Of a stretch of 64,000 bases of DNA, positions 31,478-40,600 are shown one piece after another. The stretch is from Nonomuraea wenchangensis (GTDB lineage Bacteria > Actinomycetota > Actinomycetes > Streptosporangiales > Streptosporangiaceae): contig NZ_FOHX01000003.1 in the NCBI RefSeq assembly GCF_900111685.1, positions 1-64,000 on the forward strand, read 5' to 3'. Within the stretch, counting starts at the first letter, position 1. Every line of letters starts with the position of its first letter. Under the pieces are notes generated by a model that searched no databases, was not told the origin of the DNA, and worked only from the letters and a program-made list of their open reading frames with translations. The position numbers and the translations under genes are program-made.

Positions 31478-34400
31478 TCACAGCAGGTCGTGGACCTCGT
31501 CGAGCTTGCGGGCCGCGCCGTCGGCGTGGGCGGCGGCGTACGCCTCCGCGCCGATGCCGTCGCGCACCCGTGCCGCGATGCGGTCGTACTCCTCCTGCTC
31601 CGCCGGGCCGGCGGGCAGGCTGAGCCGTTCCCTGGTGGCCGCCGCCAGCCCCAGGAGCCGCGCCGCCCGGCTGCTCGCCCCGCAGGCGGAGGCCGCGCCG
31701 ACCACGGCCCAGATCACGGTCCGGGGGTCGCCGATCCTGAGCGCCGCGACGATGGCCTCCTCGTGCAGCGCCAGGGCGGCGGCCGGGTCGCCGCGCGACT
31801 CGCGTACGTGGCCCAGCTCGGTGAGCACGTCGGCCACGTGCAGGGCCGGCTCGACGTCGGGGTCGCGCGGCACGCCCTCCAGGAGCCGGAGCAGGTGCCG
31901 CTCGGCCAGGTCGAGGTGGCCGGCGCGGCGGGCGGCGAAGGCGAGGCCCATCTCGCCCATGCTCTCGCCCTCCCGGTAGCCCTGGTCGGCGGCCATCTTC
32001 CTGGCGCGCTCGCACAGCTCCATGGCGCGCTCGTACGCGCCGCTCTCCAGGGCGACCCAGCCGAGCCAGGCGGTGTGGGTGGCGACCTCCGGCCACAGGC
32101 CGAGGTCCTCGGCCATCCGCAGGCCCTCGCCGAAGAGCCGGTTCGCGCGCTCGGCGTCGCGGCTCATCTCGGCGGCCGAGGCCAGCCACTCCGTGGCGCG
32201 CAGCAGGCCCCAGCGGTCGCCCAGGGAGGTGAAGATCCGTACGCTCTCGCCGGCGCAGCGGTCGAGCGCCTCGTGGTCGCGCCGGGTGAAGGCGTCCCTG
32301 GCCTGGCAGGCGAGGGACGCCGCCTCGCCCCACCGGTCGCCGACGGCGCGGAAGGCGGCCAGCGCCCGCTCGTTGAGCTCTTGGCCGGTCGGCATGTCCC
32401 TGACGTGCATGCCGACGAACAGCTCGGCCCTCGCCCGCTGCCCAGGATCGGCGACGGCGGCGAGCACCGGCCGCCAGGCGACTTGCTCGCCCAGCATCAT
32501 GGCGAACCCGGCGTGCCAGGCGGCGGCCCGCGCCCGTTCCGGGGAGTCGGGGCCCGGCACCGACAGGGCGGCGGTCAGCGAGCGCCGGCCCTCGGCCAGC
32601 CGGCCGCGCAGGAACCAGTACCAGGCCAGGGCGTTCACCAGCCGCGCCGCGCTCGCGGCGTCCCCGGTGCCGACGGCGGTGTCCAGGGCGGCGCGCAGGT
32701 TGGCGGCCTCGGCGTCGAGGCGCAGCAGCCGGTCGCGCTGCTCGTGGCCGTACAGGCCGGGCTCGGACTCCTCGGCGAGCGCCAGGTAGTGGCGCAGGTG
32801 GGCGCGGCGGACGTCGTCGAGCTCGCCCGCCTCCTCCAGCCTGGCCAGGCAGTACGCCGCCACCGACTCCAGCAGCCGGTAGCGCGTCCCCGCCGGGGAG
32901 TGGGCGACGACCACGAGCGAGCGGTCCACCAGCCGGGGCAGCAGGTCGAGCACGTCGAGCGCGGGACCGCCGTCGGCCGACACGGCCTCGGCGGCCTCCA
33001 GGGTGCAGCCCTCGGCGTGCACCGCCAGGCGGCGCAGCACCCGCCGCTCGTCCTCGGCGAGCAGGTCCCAGCTCCAGTCGATGACCGCGGTCAGCGTCTG
33101 CTGGCGGGCCGGCGCGCCGCGCGATCCGGAGGCGAGCAGCCGGAACCGGTCGTCCAGCCGGGACGCCACCCCGTGCACGCCGAGCGCGCGCACCCGGGTC
33201 GCGGCCAGCTCCAGCGCCAGCGGGATGCCGTCGAGGCGGCGGCAGAGCTGCGCGATCGCCTGGGCGTTGCCCGCGTCGAGGGCGAAGCCGCGCGCGGAGG
33301 CGGCGGCGCGGGTCACGAACAGCCGGACCGCGTCCGAGCGGGCCATCGCGCCGAGGTCGGTGCTCGCCGGCACCTCCAGCGGGGGGACGCTCCACAGCAC
33401 CTCGCCGGCCACGGACAGGGGCTCCCTGCTGGTGGCGAGCACCCGCAGGCCGGGGCAGGAGCGCAGGAGCAGCTCGGTCAGCTCGGCGACCTCCGCCACG
33501 ACGTGCTCGCAGTTGTCGAGGACGAGCAGGGCGTCGCGGTGCCGCAGCGCCTCGGCGAGCTGCCCGGCCACGTCGGCGGAGTCCGCGTCCTCCCTGATGT
33601 CCAGCGCGGCCATGACGGCCTCGGCGGGCGTCCGCGGCGCCGCCGCCCCGCCCGCCGCGTTCGCGTCCCGGCCCGTACGGTGCAACCCGGTCTGTACGGC
33701 CTGGTCCAGCTCGACCAGCCAGGCGCCGTCGGCGAAGCCGTCGAGGAGCCGGTCGGCCGCGGCCAGCGCCAGCCGGGTCTTGCCGACGCCGCCGCTGCCG
33801 GTGAGCGTGACCAGCCGCTCCTCCCCGACCAGGCCGCACACCTCGGTCAGTGCCTCGTCGCGGCCGATCAGTCTGCTGACGGCGGCGGGCAGGTTCGTCA
33901 GCGGGCGGCCGGCCGGGAGGCTGAGCGCCGGGTCCTGGCCGAGTATCGCCTGGTGCAGCGCCACGAGCTCGGGCCCGGGATCGAGGCCGAGCTCGTCGGC
34001 CAGCCGTTCGCGCAGGTCGGCGTAGCCGGCGAGGGCCTCGCTCTGGCGGCCGGCCCGGTACAGCGCCCGCATGTGCACCGCCCGCAGCCGCTCCCTGAGC
34101 GGATGGCGGGTCACGAGGTCGCCGAGCTCGCCCACCAGCAGCGCGTGCTCGCCCAGCTCCAGCCGGGCCTCGGCGTGCTGCTCCAGCGCCGACAGCCGCT
34201 GCTCCTCCAGGCGCAGGATCGCGGCGCGGGTGTGCTCCTCGTCGGCGAAGTCCGCGTACGCCGGGCCGCGCCACAGCGCCAGCGCCTCCCCCAGCAGCGC
34301 GGCCCTGGTCCGCGGGCTGCCCGCGGCCTCGGCCCGCGCCAGCAGCTCCGCGAACCGCCCGGCGTCCACCGCCCCGGGGTCGGGCCGCAGCAGGTAGCCG

Positions 34401-34669
34401 GGGGCGCGCGAGACCACCAGGTTCTTGCCGCCCGCCTCGGCGTCCTCCAGCGCCTTGCGGAGCTGGGACACCCGGACCTGGAGCGCGGCGGCCGGGTTGC
34501 CCGGCGGCTCCTCGCCCCACAGGTCGTCGACCAGCCGGTCCACCGAGACCGGGTGGCCCTCGTGGACGAGCAGGTCCACGAGCAGCGCCCGCACCTTGAG
34601 TCCGGGGATCGTCACGGCCTCGCCGGCGTCGGTCCACACGGCCAGCGGCCCCAGCACTCCGAAACGCAT
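31478..34669 (-). CDS. SARP-family transcriptional regulator with NB-ARC and TPR domains
   Basis: A 1063-residue multidomain regulator. Residues 1-95 form the OmpR-type DNA-binding winged helix, 96-240 the BTAD domain (ELLARAEAAGSP, ALWRGPAY), then an NB-ARC ATPase with P-loop GSGGVGKTRLA (about 291-301), and a TPR array in the last 450 residues. AfsR-type proteins of this layout activate secondary-metabolite or developmental genes when phosphorylated or bound by ligand. No biosynthetic cluster is visible nearby. The gene ends four bases after the convergent SRPBCC stop. Confidence 0.93.
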   Translation of the reverse strand: MRFGVLGPLAVWTDAGEAVTIPGLKVRALLVDLLVHEGHPVSVDRLVDDLWGEEPPGNPAAALQVRVSQLRKALEDAEAGGKNLVVSRAPGYLLRPDPGAVDAGRFAELLARAEAAGSPRTRAALLGEALALWRGPAYADFADEEHTRAAILRLEEQRLSALEQHAEARLELGEHALLVGELGDLVTRHPLRERLRAVHMRALYRAGRQSEALAGYADLRERLADELGLDPGPELVALHQAILGQDPALSLPAGRPLTNLPAAVSRLIGRDEALTEVCGLVGEERLVTLTGSGGVGKTRLALAAADRLLDGFADGAWLVELDQAVQTGLHRTGRDANAAGGAAAPRTPAEAVMAALDIREDADSADVAGQLAEALRHRDALLVLDNCEHVVAEVAELTELLLRSCPGLRVLATSREPLSVAGEVLWSVPPLEVPASTDLGAMARSDAVRLFVTRAAASARGFALDAGNAQAIAQLCRRLDGIPLALELAATRVRALGVHGVASRLDDRFRLLASGSRGAPARQQTLTAVIDWSWDLLAEDERRVLRRLAVHAEGCTLEAAEAVSADGGPALDVLDLLPRLVDRSLVVVAHSPAGTRYRLLESVAAYCLARLEEAGELDDVRRAHLRHYLALAEESEPGLYGHEQRDRLLRLDAEAANLRAALDTAVGTGDAASAARLVNALAWYWFLRGRLAEGRRSLTAALSVPGPDSPERARAAAWHAGFAMMLGEQVAWRPVLAAVADPGQRARAELFVGMHVRDMPTGQELNERALAAFRAVGDRWGEAASLACQARDAFTRRDHEALDRCAGESVRIFTSLGDRWGLLRATEWLASAAEMSRDAERANRLFGEGLRMAEDLGLWPEVATHTAWLGWVALESGAYERAMELCERARKMAADQGYREGESMGEMGLAFAARRAGHLDLAERHLLRLLEGVPRDPDVEPALHVADVLTELGHVRESRGDPAAALALHEEAIVAALRIGDPRTVIWAVVGAASACGASSRAARLLGLAAATRERLSLPAGPAEQEEYDRIAARVRDGIGAEAYAAAHADGAARKLDEVHDLL

Positions 34670-34721
34670 GTTCGACAGCCTATGCGGGGGTTCGTACCGG
34701 CGAGAAGGTCGCGGGCGTCCC

Positions 34722-35069
34722 TCACGGCGGGGCTTTGCGGGCCGAGCCGCGGTAGCGGTCGGCGTCGTAGCGGCGCTCGTTGTCGGCCAGCTTGTCCGTG
34801 GCCGCCGCCAGCAGGTCGACGCCCAGCACGTCGGCGAGCCGCACCAGGTAGAGGGTCACGTCCCCCAGCTCGGTGCGCATGCGGGCCAGCGCCTCGGGGC
34901 CGGGGTCGGCGGACTCGGCGGCGGTGAGCCACTGGAACTCGGCCACCAGCTCCCCCACCTCGCCGGCCAGCGCCATCGCCAGGTTCTTCGGCGTGTGGAA
35001 CTGCTCCCAGTCGCGGGCGCGGGCGAACGCGCGCAGGCGGGCGGCCAGGTCCTCCAGGTCCGTCGTCAC
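34722..35069 (-). CDS. MazG-like nucleotide pyrophosphohydrolase
   Basis: A 115-residue protein starting at GTG 35069. The helical motif AGEVGELVAEFQW and the following ELGDVTLYLVRLAD provide the conserved acidic residues of the MazG/all-alpha NTP pyrophosphatase fold. Such enzymes hydrolyse non-canonical or excess nucleotides. It is divergent from the MarR gene, with a 42-base gap that must hold both promoters, and ends upstream of the SARP gene start. Confidence 0.85.
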   Translation of the reverse strand: MTTDLEDLAARLRAFARARDWEQFHTPKNLAMALAGEVGELVAEFQWLTAAESADPGPEALARMRTELGDVTLYLVRLADVLGVDLLAAATDKLADNERRYDADRYRGSARKAPP

Positions 35070-35111
35070 GCCGCACGACCTTATCCATTTCCGGCCGGTA
35101 GGTTGCTCACT

Positions 35112-35552
35112 GTGAATGGCGTCGAGTTGTTCCTGCTGGGCCGCGCGCTGATGAAGATCGGCGAGGAGGCGATGCCGGTCGAGGGCATCGGCGAGCACTC
35201 GACGAGCGTGCGCACGGTGCTGATCGTGGTCAGCGACCTGCGCGGCCATCCCGGCACCACGGTCGGGGAGATCGCCGCCCGCACCGGCCTGCCGCAGAGC
35301 GCGGTGTCGGCGGCCGTGGCCCGGCTGCGTACGGCGGGGGCGGTCCTCGCCGACACCGACCCGAGGGACCGCCGCCGGACGATCATCCGCGAGGCCCCGG
35401 AGACGTCGGACCGGGTGACCCGCGTCCGTGACACCCCGGTGGACGACGCCCTCGCCGCCGCCCTGGGCACGGACGACCGCGAGCACGTCCGCGAGACCGT
35501 CGAGACCCTGGAGAGGCTGGCCGACCGCCTGCTCCCCGGTCTCCGCCGCTGA
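35112..35552 (+). CDS. MarR-family transcriptional regulator
   Basis: A 146-residue protein starting at GTG 35112. The wHTH is visible: VGEIAARTGLPQSAVSAAVARLRTAGAV followed by the basic wing DPRDRRRT (only parts shown). MarR proteins usually repress adjacent genes and respond to phenolic or oxidising ligands. The palindromes directly downstream, before an alpha/beta hydrolase gene, are its likely binding sites. Confidence 0.85.
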   Translation: MNGVELFLLGRALMKIGEEAMPVEGIGEHSTSVRTVLIVVSDLRGHPGTTVGEIAARTGLPQSAVSAAVARLRTAGAVLADTDPRDRRRTIIREAPETSDRVTRVRDTPVDDALAAALGTDDREHVRETVETLERLADRLLPGLRR

Positions 35553-35558
35553 ACAATC

Positions 35559-35590
35559 CATCAAGCTTGATGTATCAGTTTTGATGGATT
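35559..35590. promoter_or_regulatory. Two palindromic operator-like sites before the hydrolase gene
   Basis: CATCAAGCTTGATG (35559-35572) is a perfect 14-bp palindrome. A second, shorter ATCA-GTTT-TGAT at 35574-35585 lies immediately beside it, and ATCCATCAA (35556-35564) recurs inverted as TTGATGGAT (35581-35589). They sit in the 50-base gap between the MarR stop and the hydrolase start, so they may be the MarR protein's operators. Confidence 0.65.
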
Positions 35591-35602
35591 AATGTCTTCG
35601 CC

Positions 35603-36412
35603 ATGCCCAATCTCACCGTCCCCGGCGGCTCCCTCCACTACGAGCTCCGCGGCGCCGGCCCCCTCCTGCTGATCTCACAGAGCGGCGAGGGCGACGCCGG
35701 CCGCACCGCGGACCTCGTCGGCCACCTCGCCGAGTCCCGCACCGTGGTCACCTACGACCGCCGCGGCCTCGGCCGCAGCACGGTCCCCGACACGACCGTG
35801 AGCGTCAGGGAGCACGCCGGCGACGTCCACCACCTGCTCGCCCACCTCACGGACGAGCCCGTCGTCATGCTCGGCCAGAGCCTCGGCGCCTCCATCGGGC
35901 TGCACCTGGCCGCCGACCACCCCGGGCAGCTCAGCCTGCTCATCGCGCACGAGCCCGTCTCCCCGTGGCTGCTCCCCGAGCCCGACCGCGACCACCACCG
36001 CGCCGAGCTGGCCGCGATCCGCGACCTCTACCTCGCCACCGACCTGCCCACCGCGCTCAAAGAGGTGACCCGCGTGCTCGGCATCACGCCCGGCGGCGAC
36101 GCCGAGCCCGGCCTGACCGCGTTCCCCATGACGGCCGAGCGCGAGGCCGGCTTCGACTTCTTCATCCGGCACGACTTCCAGGCCGTCATCGACGACCCCG
36201 GCCCCGACGACCCCGCCGCCTGCCTCGTGCCGGTGGTCCCGGCGGCCGGCGAGCGGACCCCGGCCGCCGTCTTCGACCGTCAATGCGCCGACCGGCTCGC
36301 GGCGCTCACCGGCGTGCCGCTCGCGGTGTTCCCCGGCGGCCACAACGGCAACCTCAGCCACCCCCGCGCCTACGCGGCCCGCCTCCGCGAAGTTATTGGG
36401 TCGACTCCTTGA
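35603..36412 (+). CDS. Alpha/beta-fold hydrolase
   Basis: A 269-residue enzyme with nucleophile elbow GQSLGAS (Ser93), the preceding YDRRGLGRST oxyanion-type strand and a C-terminal FPGGHNGN catalytic-His segment. The substrate is unknown. Placement right behind a MarR regulator with shared operators suggests induction by the hydrolase's substrate or a related toxic compound. Its last 20 bases overlap the convergent mycothiol-enzyme gene. Confidence 0.82.
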   Translation: MPNLTVPGGSLHYELRGAGPLLLISQSGEGDAGRTADLVGHLAESRTVVTYDRRGLGRSTVPDTTVSVREHAGDVHHLLAHLTDEPVVMLGQSLGASIGLHLAADHPGQLSLLIAHEPVSPWLLPEPDRDHHRAELAAIRDLYLATDLPTALKEVTRVLGITPGGDAEPGLTAFPMTAEREAGFDFFIRHDFQAVIDDPGPDDPAACLVPVVPAAGERTPAAVFDRQCADRLAALTGVPLAVFPGGHNGNLSHPRAYAARLREVIGSTP

Positions 36413-37145
36413 GCAGCCGCCGCAGCCGCTCCACCAGCGCGTCGTCGCCGCCGAAGGTCAGCGCCGCCCCGTCCTGCCGCCCCCACAGCCAGAGCAGGAC
36501 GTCCTGCGGCGTTCCCGCGACCGACGCGGCCCCGCTCGCGCGCTCGCCCCGCGCCACCTCCACCCCGGCGGGCGTGGCGCGCACCAGCCAGCGCTCCTCC
36601 CCCGCCGCGATCGAGACCGGCCGCCCGTCGGCCTCGGCGAGCCCGTCACCGAACTCGTCCGCCCAGGTGGTGGTCGCGAAGGCCAGCATCACCGTCAGGA
36701 TCTCGTCGATGCCGTCGGCGGCGAGGTCGTCGGCCACCGGCGTGACGGGCGTCCCGGCCGCCAGCTCGGCGTCGATCCGGTGCACCACGGTCTCCAGCGC
36801 CATCCTGCGGACCCAGAACCCGACCGTCTGGTCCGGGTCGTACCAGGTGAGCGCGGCCTCCCCGGGCTCGCGGGCGGCGAACTCAGCGCACAACGCCGCA
36901 TAGGCCCGGTCGAGGCGGTGCAGCGGGCCCTCGGGGTCCGGCTCCGGCGGCCACGGCTCCGGCCAGGCCCCGAGACGCATGGTCTCCGCCTTGTGCAGAT
37001 AGACCTCGCCCACGTGATCGACCAGGTCGGCGAGCGTCCACCCCGGACAGGACGGCACGGACGCCGCCGGATCGGCGGCCCCGGCCGCACGCAGCCGCCG
37101 GTGGTCCTCCTCCAACAATGTCAGGTAACGAGCAGAATTGAGCAC
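36393..37145 (-). CDS. Maleylpyruvate isomerase / mycothiol-dependent enzyme family protein
   Basis: A 250-residue protein of the TIGR03083/DinB-like family. The landmarks SCPGWTLADLVDHVGEVYLHK (partly shown) with its metal His and WYDPDQTVGFWVRRMALETVVHR are highly typical of the group. Relatives use mycothiol or act as DinB-fold enzymes. The start at GTG 37145 gives the usual VLNSARYLTLLEED opening; GTG 37160 is possible. No operon partners. Confidence 0.82.
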   Translation of the reverse strand: MLNSARYLTLLEEDHRRLRAAGAADPAASVPSCPGWTLADLVDHVGEVYLHKAETMRLGAWPEPWPPEPDPEGPLHRLDRAYAALCAEFAAREPGEAALTWYDPDQTVGFWVRRMALETVVHRIDAELAAGTPVTPVADDLAADGIDEILTVMLAFATTTWADEFGDGLAEADGRPVSIAAGEERWLVRATPAGVEVARGERASGAASVAGTPQDVLLWLWGRQDGAALTFGGDDALVERLRRLLKESTQ

Positions 37146-37165
37146 ACCCCATCCAAGCACGGGGG

Positions 37166-38176
37166 CTACGGGTGGCGGGCGGTGCTCTCGCGGACGATGA
37201 GCTCGGTGGCGAGCTCCACGCGCTTGGTCTCCGGGACCTCGCCGCGGCCCATGGCCAGCACCGTGCGCGTCGCCAGCGCGGCCATCTCCTGCAACGGCTG
37301 GCGTACGGTGGTCAGCGGCGGCCAGGCGGACTTGGAGAGCGGCAGGTCGTCGAAGCCGACCACGCTCAGGTCCTCGGGCACCCGTAGCCCGCGCTGCCGG
37401 GCGGCCTCGAAGACGCCGAAGGCCATCAGGTCGCTGCCCGCGAAGATCGCCGTCGGCGGGTCGGCCAGGTCGAGCAGGGCGTGACCCTCGTCGTGGCCGG
37501 AGTCGACGAGGAAGGTGCCCCGGCGGACCAGCTCGGGCACGAGCGGGACGCCGGCCGTCTCCAGCGCGGCGCGGTAGCCGTCGATGCGGGCCTGGCTGCA
37601 GAGCATGTCGGCGGGGCCGCTGATCATGCCGATCCTGCGGTGGCCCAGCTCCAGCAGGTGGCGGGTGGCGGCCAGGCCGCCGTTCCAGTTGGTGGCGCCG
37701 ACCGAGATCACGCCGGGCGCGGGCTCGCCCTCGGGGTCCACCACCGCGAACGGCAGCGAGCGGGCGCCGAGCTGCGCCTGGATGCCGGTGGACAGCCGGG
37801 AGGCGACGATCACCACCCCGTCGGTGCGCCGGGCGGCCAGGCGTTCGAGCCAGTCACGGCCGGGCCCGGCGTGGGTGTGCAGGACCGAGATGACGACGCC
37901 GGCCCCCGCCTCGCGGGCCGCGCTCTCCGCGCCTCGGACGATCTCCATCGCCCACGGCGACTCGATCTCGGCGAACACCAGGTCGATCAGTCCGGCCGGG
38001 GTGTCGTCCTGGCTCACGCGGCGCTGGTAGCCGCGCTCCTGGAGCAGCCGCTCCACCTTGTGGCGGGTGGCAGGGGCTACTTCAGGGCGCCCGTTGATGA
38101 CCTTGGAGACCGTGGGGATGGAGACCCCCGCCTCTTCCGCGATCAGTGCGATCGTGACCCGCCTCTTCGCTGACAC
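37166..38176 (-). CDS. LacI-family transcriptional repressor of the adjacent sugar operon
   Basis: A 336-residue regulator. The N-terminal HTH (residues 7-42, VTIALIAEEAGVSIPTVSKV) and the hinge are followed by a periplasmic-binding-protein-like effector domain with YRAALETAG, GSDLMAFGV and a dimer segment. It is divergent from the ABC operon at 38,352. The palindrome CCGAAAGTTTCGG in the gap is a likely operator, so this protein probably represses both itself and the transporter until a glucoside or oligosaccharide binds. Confidence 0.93.
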   Translation of the reverse strand: MSAKRRVTIALIAEEAGVSIPTVSKVINGRPEVAPATRHKVERLLQERGYQRRVSQDDTPAGLIDLVFAEIESPWAMEIVRGAESAAREAGAGVVISVLHTHAGPGRDWLERLAARRTDGVVIVASRLSTGIQAQLGARSLPFAVVDPEGEPAPGVISVGATNWNGGLAATRHLLELGHRRIGMISGPADMLCSQARIDGYRAALETAGVPLVPELVRRGTFLVDSGHDEGHALLDLADPPTAIFAGSDLMAFGVFEAARQRGLRVPEDLSVVGFDDLPLSKSAWPPLTTVRQPLQEMAALATRTVLAMGRGEVPETKRVELATELIVRESTARHP

Positions 38177-38191
38177 GATCGGGAGTGTATC

Positions 38192-38204
38192 CGAAAGTTT
38201 CGGT
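38192..38204. promoter_or_regulatory. LacI-type operator, perfect palindrome
   Basis: CCGAAA-G-TTTCGG is a 13-bp perfect inverted repeat with a single central base, just upstream of the LacI gene start (38,176). Confidence 0.75.
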
Positions 38205-38228
38205 TCGGCGTCGCTCGGAGCGGGGGTG

Positions 38229-38258
38229 TTGACGCGTTACTTCAAGGTTACCTAAGCT
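38229..38258 (+). promoter_or_regulatory. Candidate promoter of the sugar ABC operon
   Basis: TTGACG at 38229-38234 and TAAGCT at 38253-38258 are separated by 18 bases and sit between the two operator sites, upstream of the binding-protein gene. Confidence 0.45.
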
Positions 38259-38285
38259 CCGGGCAAAGAAAATATCGGGGGTTAA

Positions 38286-38298
38286 ACGAAAGTTTCTT
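38286..38298. promoter_or_regulatory. Second LacI-type operator half-palindrome
   Basis: ACGAAAGTTTCTT shares the core CGAAAGTTTC with the upstream site at 38192. The arms are less perfect. It lies downstream of the candidate promoter, where bound repressor would block elongation. Confidence 0.65.
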
Positions 38299-38351
38299 TC
38301 TGTTCCGCCAGGCTCAGCATGCTCCGCCCAGCAGAGAAGGGACCCCTCGGA

Positions 38352-39644
38352 ATGAAACGCAGTGTGGTGTTGATCGCGACCGCGGTACTCGTGGCAGGCT
38401 GCGGCGGCGGAGGTGGCGGTGGCGGCACCGCGGCCTCCGGGTCCGGCGAGAGCGCCGCCCCGGCGAAGGTCACCCTGGAGTGGTGGCACCTGTCGACCGC
38501 CGAGCCGCTGAAGACGCTGTGGGCGCAGCGGGCCAAGGAGTTCGAGGCCCAGAACCCCAACGTCACCATCAAGGCGACGGTCCTGGAGAACGACGCCTAC
38601 AAGGCCAAGCTCACCACGATCACGCAGTCAGGCAAGGCCCCCGACATCTTCGCCACCTGGGGCGGCGGCGTGCTCAAGCAGCAGATCGACGCCGACCTGG
38701 TGAAGGACCTCTCCTCCGACGTCGCCGACATCCTGCCCGGCTTCACCACGGCATCGCTCAGCGCGTACCAGTTCGACGGCAAGATCTACGGCCTGCCGAC
38801 CGACATCGGCATGGTCGGCTTCTGGTACAACAAGAAACTCTTCGGCAAGGCCGGCATCACGCAGCCGCCCGCCACCTGGTCGGAGTTCCTCGACGACGTC
38901 AAGAAGCTCAAGGCCGCCGGCGTCACCCCCATCGCCCTCGCCGGCAAGGAGAAGTGGCCCGGCCACTACTACTGGGCCTACCTCGCCATGCGCATCGCCG
39001 GGCTCGACGCGCTCAAGCAGGCGGCCGTGGACAAGAACTTCAACACGCCGGACTTCGTCGCCGCCGGGCAGCAGGTGAAGGCCCTGGCCGACCTGCAGCC
39101 GTTCCAGAAGGGCTTCCTCGGCGCGGCCTACTCGACGCCCGACGGGCAGGCCGCCACGATCGGCAACGGCAAGGCCGCCATGGAGCTGATGGGCCAGTGG
39201 GCCCCGTCCGTGCAGAAGGACGCGGGCAAGGGCCTCGGCGAGGACCTCGGCTTCTTCCCGTTCCCCGCCGTCGAGGGCGGCAAGGGCTCGGCCACGGACG
39301 CGTTCGGCGGAGGCGGCGGCCTGGCCGTCGGCGTGGACGCGCCGAAGGAGGCCGTGGACTTCGTGAAGTTCATGACCCGGATGGACAACCACACCAAGGC
39401 CGTCCAGGCCGGCGGCGTGCTGCCGGTGCTCAAGGGCGAGGAGAGCGCGGTCACCGACCCCAACCTCAAGGAGGTGGCCACGAAGCTGGCCGGTGCGACC
39501 GGCTATCAGCTCTACCTGGACCAGGCGTACCCGCCGGCCGTCGGCCAGCAGGTCAACGACAGCGTGGCCGAGCTGATCGCCGGCACCAAGACGCCTGAGC
39601 AGGTCGCCCAGGCCATCACCGAAGTGGCGAAGACGGAAGAATGA
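38352..39644 (+). CDS. Sugar ABC transporter substrate-binding lipoprotein
   Basis: A 430-residue extracellular solute-binding protein (MalE/family 1). Signal peptide and lipobox end at Cys17 (VAGC), followed by a glycine linker; LEWWHLS, GLPTDIGMVGFWYNKKLF and GKAAMELMGQW are typical landmarks. ATG 38352 is used because the upstream ATG lies within the leader region. It delivers an oligosaccharide to the two permeases that follow. No ATPase is encoded in the operon, so it probably shares the MsiK-type multi-sugar ATPase, as usual in actinomycetes. Confidence 0.93.
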   Translation: MKRSVVLIATAVLVAGCGGGGGGGGTAASGSGESAAPAKVTLEWWHLSTAEPLKTLWAQRAKEFEAQNPNVTIKATVLENDAYKAKLTTITQSGKAPDIFATWGGGVLKQQIDADLVKDLSSDVADILPGFTTASLSAYQFDGKIYGLPTDIGMVGFWYNKKLFGKAGITQPPATWSEFLDDVKKLKAAGVTPIALAGKEKWPGHYYWAYLAMRIAGLDALKQAAVDKNFNTPDFVAAGQQVKALADLQPFQKGFLGAAYSTPDGQAATIGNGKAAMELMGQWAPSVQKDAGKGLGEDLGFFPFPAVEGGKGSATDAFGGGGGLAVGVDAPKEAVDFVKFMTRMDNHTKAVQAGGVLPVLKGEESAVTDPNLKEVATKLAGATGYQLYLDQAYPPAVGQQVNDSVAELIAGTKTPEQVAQAITEVAKTEE

Positions 39645-40600
39645 CGACACTGACCCGAGGGCCGGAGGCGGTCAAGCTTCCGGCCCCCGCCCCTGCCGCC
39701 AGGCGCCGCGGCCGGGCATTGACGATCACGTTGTTCGTCCTGCCCGCGCTGGTGTTGTTCCTGCTGCTGGTCGTGGCGCCGATCCTGGTCGCCTTCTACG
39801 CCAGCGCGTTCCGCTGGAACGGGTTCGGCGGCCTGCCCACCAACTTCATCGGCTTCGACAACTTCACCCGGCTGTTCAGCACGGAGATCTTCCGGCGGGA
39901 CCTGTGGCACCTGCTCGTGCTGGTGCTGCTGTCGCTCTGCGTGCAGCTGCCGCTCTCGCTGGCCATCGCGCTGCTGCTGAACCAGCGCATCCGCGGCCGG
40001 GCGGTGTACCGGCTGGTGTTCTTCGCGCCGTACGTGCTGTCCGAAGTGATCACCGGCGTGCTGTTCTCGCTTATCCTCGCGCCCGACGCCGGGATGGCCA
40101 ACCAGGTGCTGGCGCTGTTCGGCGCCGACTCCGACTGGCTGGCGGACCCGGACACGGTGATGCCGTCGCTGTTCCTCGTCATGACCTGGAAGTACTTCGG
40201 CTTCCACATGATGATCCTGCTGGCCGGCCGGCAGAACATCCCCGGCGAGCTCATCGAGGCCGCCCAGATCGACGGGGCGAGCGGCTGGAGGACCTTCAGG
40301 CACATCACGCTGCCGCTGCTCGGGCCGACCATCCGGATCAGCGTCTTCCTGTCCGTCATCTACACGATCCAGCTCTTCGACCTGGTCTGGATCCTCACCG
40401 GGGGCGGCCCGTCGCACTCGTCGGAGACGATGGCCGTGACGATGTTCGAGTGGGGGTTCAAGCGCTCCCAGGTCGGCTACGCCAGCGCGATCAGCGTCGT
40501 GATGTTCGTGCTCGCCCTCGTCTTCGCCCTGTTCTACCAGCGGTTCGTGATGCGCCGTGACCTGGAGGGCGCGACCACCAGCATGGGAGGCCGCAGATGA
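39641..40600 (+). CDS. Sugar ABC transporter permease (MalF-type)
   Basis: A 319-residue integral membrane protein with six hydrophobic helices and the EAA loop EAAQIDGASGWRTFRHITLP (about residue 205) that contacts the ATPase. Overlaps the binding-protein stop by four bases (ATGA) and the next permease start. Forms the heterodimeric channel with the downstream permease. Confidence 0.95.
   Translation: MTTLTRGPEAVKLPAPAPAARRRGRALTITLFVLPALVLFLLLVVAPILVAFYASAFRWNGFGGLPTNFIGFDNFTRLFSTEIFRRDLWHLLVLVLLSLCVQLPLSLAIALLLNQRIRGRAVYRLVFFAPYVLSEVITGVLFSLILAPDAGMANQVLALFGADSDWLADPDTVMPSLFLVMTWKYFGFHMMILLAGRQNIPGELIEAAQIDGASGWRTFRHITLPLLGPTIRISVFLSVIYTIQLFDLVWILTGGGPSHSSETMAVTMFEWGFKRSQVGYASAISVVMFVLALVFALFYQRFVMRRDLEGATTSMGGRR

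Noticed and set aside
31490..34927. 1145-residue plus-strand open frame opposite the SARP gene
   Set aside because: Shadow; low-complexity Arg/Gly/Gln composition, while the minus-strand frame has clear SARP and NB-ARC motifs.
38235..38253. Iron-box-like sequence TTACTTCAAGGTTACCTAA before the sugar operon
   Set aside because: Five mismatches to the consensus including the conserved left arm; it coincides with the candidate promoter of a sugar operon with no link to iron.
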